DNA from: an uncultured Collinsella sp. | Lineage (GTDB): Bacteria > Actinomycetota > Coriobacteriia > Coriobacteriales > Coriobacteriaceae | Length of the DNA: 64,000 bases | Assembly: GCA_900540875.1 (NCBI GenBank) | Contig: UQHT01000007.1 | Span: 43,526-107,525 of the forward strand | Direction: 5' to 3' | Shown: in pieces, positions 61,808 through 64,000 of the stretch | Numbering within the stretch: the stretch's first letter is position 1 | Layout of the letters: every line of letters starts with the position of its first letter | Program-made: the position numbers and the translations under genes | Notes under the pieces: generated by a model | Seen by the model: only the letters and a program-made list of their open reading frames with translations | Database searches by the model: none | Told to the model about the DNA's origin: nothing

Positions 61808-61831
61808 AGGCAAAACCTCCGTATTTTTGTT

Positions 61832-62003
61832 TGTAACCAGTAGCCTGTAACCACGGTAGAAAACTTTTTGTGCGGCGATGTGCTGGCAACTTTCCGTATT
61901 TGTTTTTTCTTATCAGTTACAGGTTACATGGTTACAAATAGGAAAAAACATTTGGAACGATGCAGTTTTTTGACAGATGAAGGATGTAACCACACCTGTA
62001 ACC
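61832..62003. repeat. TGTAACC iterons between xis and vapE
   Basis: Six exact heptamers: TGTAACC at 61832, 61846, 61985 and 61997, and its complement GGTTACA at 61922 and 61930, with a near match at 61915. They occupy the only long non-coding gap of the module, next to a VapE/primase pair. A replication origin or regulator-binding cluster is likely. Confidence 0.65.
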
Positions 62004-62022
62004 AACGATGTAAAGCAGCCCT

Positions 62023-63366
62023 TCAAAACGGAAATCCCATCTGCTGAGCTTCTTCGTCTGTAAGTTCTACAAAACCGTCTGCATCCACTTTTGCAGCGGT
62101 TACACGTTCCCATCCTTTCTGCACGCCATACTTCGGGTAGCGTTTGGCTGCTTTATGGGCTGTCCACCCCTTGATTTCGCCATTCGCAATTCCAGCAGTC
62201 ATGATCTCACAGATGGCACGGGTTTCCCACTCCGCAGGAAGATTCAGATTGCCCAGTGCCTCAGCGTAAAGCTGTTTGGAACATACCCGGTCACCCGTGT
62301 AATCCTCCAGAAACGCATAAATCATGCCCGCCTGTGTATCTTCCTGCATAAAATCTTTCTGGCAAATCTGCAAGGCTTCCTGCATAGCAGGGCTGAATGT
62401 CAGCTTATAATCACCACTATTGTAAATCGTCATGGCTTCTGCCCAAAGCTGGTCGATATAGGCACGGGATTCCGCTTCGTTATCCAGAATATGTACTTCA
62501 GCCTGTGCTGCATCCACTGGGATGGGGATAAAGCGTCGGTTTCCTGTACGGTCACGGGGGAGAAAATCCTGTCGGTTGGTCGTACCTGCAAAGACACATT
62601 GCCGCAAACGGTCTGCCGGGTGTGTTTCATACGGGATTTTGTAGGTTTCTTTTTGCTTGCTGAGAAAGCTCTTGATTTCCTCGATGCTTTTGGCATTGGC
62701 AGTCGCAATCATTTCCGACATTTCCATGATCCAGTGGCCTTACAGCTTGCGGAACACGTTATCATCGTCCAGTCGCCGCAAATCATCCGAGAACCATTCA
62801 TCTTTGATAGCAAGCAGCCTGAAAAAAGAGGATTTTCCTGCACCCTGCCCACCGACCAAGCAAAGCATCATTTCAAACTTGCAGCCGGGATGAAACACCC
62901 GTTTGATCGCTCCAAGTAGAAAAATCTTCAAGGCTTCTGCGGTAAGCTCATCTTCTGCCGCACCGAGAAAGCGATGCAACGCGTGGCTTATCCGCTCTGC
63001 GCCATCCCACTTCAAGTCATTCAAGTAGTCCCGGATAGGGTGATAATGATTTTCGTTGGCAACAATGCGAATTGCTGCAGACACCCGTTTTTCGCTGTAC
63101 AGGCCGTATTTTTCCATTCGGCGCAGAATGTACATCATATCGGTGTCGGTCAGTGTAGGGCCAGAACGCTGCCAGCCCATCGGCTTTACAATATCAATGC
63201 GTTCACTCAGCAGATTCAGCCGGATGGAATCTGCAAGAATCGGGTCGTTCTGCAAAACGGTCACACAGTTTTGAATCGTGTTCTGAACACCACCTTTTTC
63301 AGCCTGCGAGAGCATTTTGCGGATGTTGGAAATGGTCGATCTCGTATTTTCGGATTCGTTGGGCAA
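62023..63366 (-). pseudogene. VapE-family replication helicase/primase-like ATPase with an internal stop
   Basis: Part one (63366-62740) has a TTG start behind AAGGAGG, then ILRRMEKYGLYSEKRVS, DYLNDLKWDGAERI and Walker A CLVGGQGAGKSSFFRLLA, ending DDDNVFRKL. A TAA at 62740-62742 follows. The same frame continues GHWIMEMSEMIATANAKS and PADRLRQCVFAGTTNRQDFL to 62023. Family proteins read KLQGHWI..E here, so CAA has become TAA. The break falls between Walker A and the later ATPase motifs. The product resembles SF3-like proteins that replicate islands. Confidence 0.85.
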
Positions 63367-63937
63367 TCTGTTGAACCTCCTTCCGGTGTTCGGTGAGAAA
63401 ATGTCGATTCTCTATCAGATATTGGATGTAATCAGTATAATGCAGGCTGGCAACAAAACAGGGATGCAGTTCTTCCTCTGCTGACTTCGGCGCAAATCGT
63501 TTGCGCCAGTCATCCAGAATCGCGCTGCACTCGTACAATGTTTGGATTGGGTTTTGACTTTTATATTCCACAATTTTCGGATACTGTAGTGGAAAAACAG
63601 GATTCCCCGAAAGTCCAAAATCTGCGACCAGCTTTTCCGCCGCCCGTCGCAGGGACAGTTGAAACAACTTTGCGGTAAAGTCAATAACATCACCATCCGC
63701 TCCACAGCCAAAACAGTGAAACCGGGAATCTACTTTCATGCTGGGGTTACGGTCTGTATGGAATGGACAGCAAATCATGCTGCTGCGGTTGGGCTGAAAG
63801 CCGTAGGTTTCTGCGGCCTGCCGAGTAGTGATATTCAGTTTTACAATTTCAAATAAATTATTGTTCTTGAAAATTGACCTCCTTCTTATTTTCAAAAGTC
63901 CCTGCCGGATGGGAAAGCCCTGCACGGGCTTACGCAT
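63299..63937 (-). CDS. CHC2 zinc-finger primase-type protein
   Basis: The CHC2 finger is clear: CCPFHTDRNPSMKVDSRFHC then FGCGADGDVIDFTAKL. The remaining ~110 residues are helical and lack the TOPRIM domain, so this is the short DNA-binding primase-like partner found with VapE in integrative elements. Its end overlaps the vapE start by 68 bases. The ATG at 63937 lies inside a hairpin and is doubtful. Homologues begin near LFEIVKLNITTRQAAETYG, about 27 codons later, behind AGAAGGAGG with no ordinary start codon (ATT is the closest). Confidence 0.8.
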   Translation of the reverse strand: MRKPVQGFPIRQGLLKIRRRSIFKNNNLFEIVKLNITTRQAAETYGFQPNRSSMICCPFHTDRNPSMKVDSRFHCFGCGADGDVIDFTAKLFQLSLRRAAEKLVADFGLSGNPVFPLQYPKIVEYKSQNPIQTLYECSAILDDWRKRFAPKSAEEELHPCFVASLHYTDYIQYLIENRHFLTEHRKEVQQIAQRIRKYEIDHFQHPQNALAG

Positions 63938-63946
63938 CCGGCAGGG
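63900..63946 (-). terminator. Hairpin upstream of the CHC2 gene
   Basis: CCCTGCCGGATG pairs exactly with CATCCGGCAGGG, with inner AAGCCC/GGGCTT. On the minus strand it is followed by TTTTGAAAAT. It probably ends the gene to the right of the window. Bases 63947-64000 show no feature I can support. Confidence 0.6.
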
Positions 63947-64000
63947 TTCCGGGGTGCGGGGTGGAAGACCCTGCTGATTACAGGCTCATATCATAGCTGC

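Larger units (their letters stand above)
51522..64000. mobile_element. Composite integrated region from Firmicutes-type mobile elements
   Basis: From the tet(W)/marR join to the right edge, base composition and codon use change sharply and nearly all genes are mobility functions. At least three layers are visible: a serine-recombinase module (51.5-55.4 kb) lying against virD4; a conjugative-element fragment (virD4, pcfB, DUF6017 gene; 55.4-57.5 kb); and a tyrosine-integrase module (about 58.7 kb onward). The right end is outside the window. Confidence 0.8.

Noticed and set aside
63899..63937. ATG at 63937 as the certain start of the CHC2 gene
   Set aside because: It lies within a strong hairpin and yields a leader unlike relatives; retained only as the open-frame limit.

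Overview
The first ~51.5 kb looks like the chromosome of a high-GC Coriobacteriia member, most likely a Collinsella-type gut anaerobe. This rests on strong GC bias in third codon positions, heavily PTS-based sugar import, several heterodimeric multidrug-type ABC exporters, a sortase-anchored surface protein, and many short palindromic repeats between genes. The genus is an inference from sequence style, not from a database match.

Layout. 1-7.3 kb: the tail of an ABC exporter, a LysR regulator divergent from a putative catabolic set (SDR dehydrogenase, MFS transporter, Gfo/Idh/MocA oxidoreductase), then tex. 7.7-12.8 kb: an ascorbate-family PTS (IIA, IIB, IIC) with two closely similar transaldolase/F6P-aldolase-like genes and a divergent DeoR-type regulator. 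12.9-22.5 kb: a sugar island behind a HAD-gene remnant, with esterase, aldo/keto reductase, mannose-family PTS IID-IIC-IIB-IIA, class II aldolase and MFS transporter on the minus strand, facing a divergent RpiR regulator and HAD phosphatase. 22.7-34.9 kb: rlmKL, a kdpDE-like two-component system beside a Kup K+ transporter, nitroreductase, LtaS-like sulfatase and flavodoxin. 35-51.4 kb: two heterodimeric ABC exporter pairs, a frameshifted LPxTG-type protein, SRP RNA, a TadA-glycerate kinase fusion, tRNA-Ser(UGA), TetR, LemA, ilvE, a DedA protein and cysE.

51.5-64 kb is a composite mobile region of Firmicutes type, with lower GC and different codon use. It begins with a tet(W)-type leader and the first 29 codons of the resistance gene fused in frame to the tail of a MarR-like regulator in front of a resident ABC exporter. 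Next come a frameshifted Rpn-type nuclease, a large serine recombinase lying against a truncated virD4, pcfB, a DUF6017-type helix-turn-helix gene, a truncated GC-rich membrane sensor, and an integrase module (yhcG, frameshifted int, xis with hairpin inserts, iterons, vapE with a nonsense codon, CHC2 primase) that runs off the window. Most of its mobility genes are damaged, so it reads as nested, decaying elements.

The most interesting points are the tet(W)/marR chimera, the two tandem hairpin inserts inside xis, the TadA-glycerate kinase fusion, the poly-C frameshift in the surface-protein signal peptide, and several families of dispersed palindromes. I saw no CRISPR array and no complete antibiotic resistance gene.
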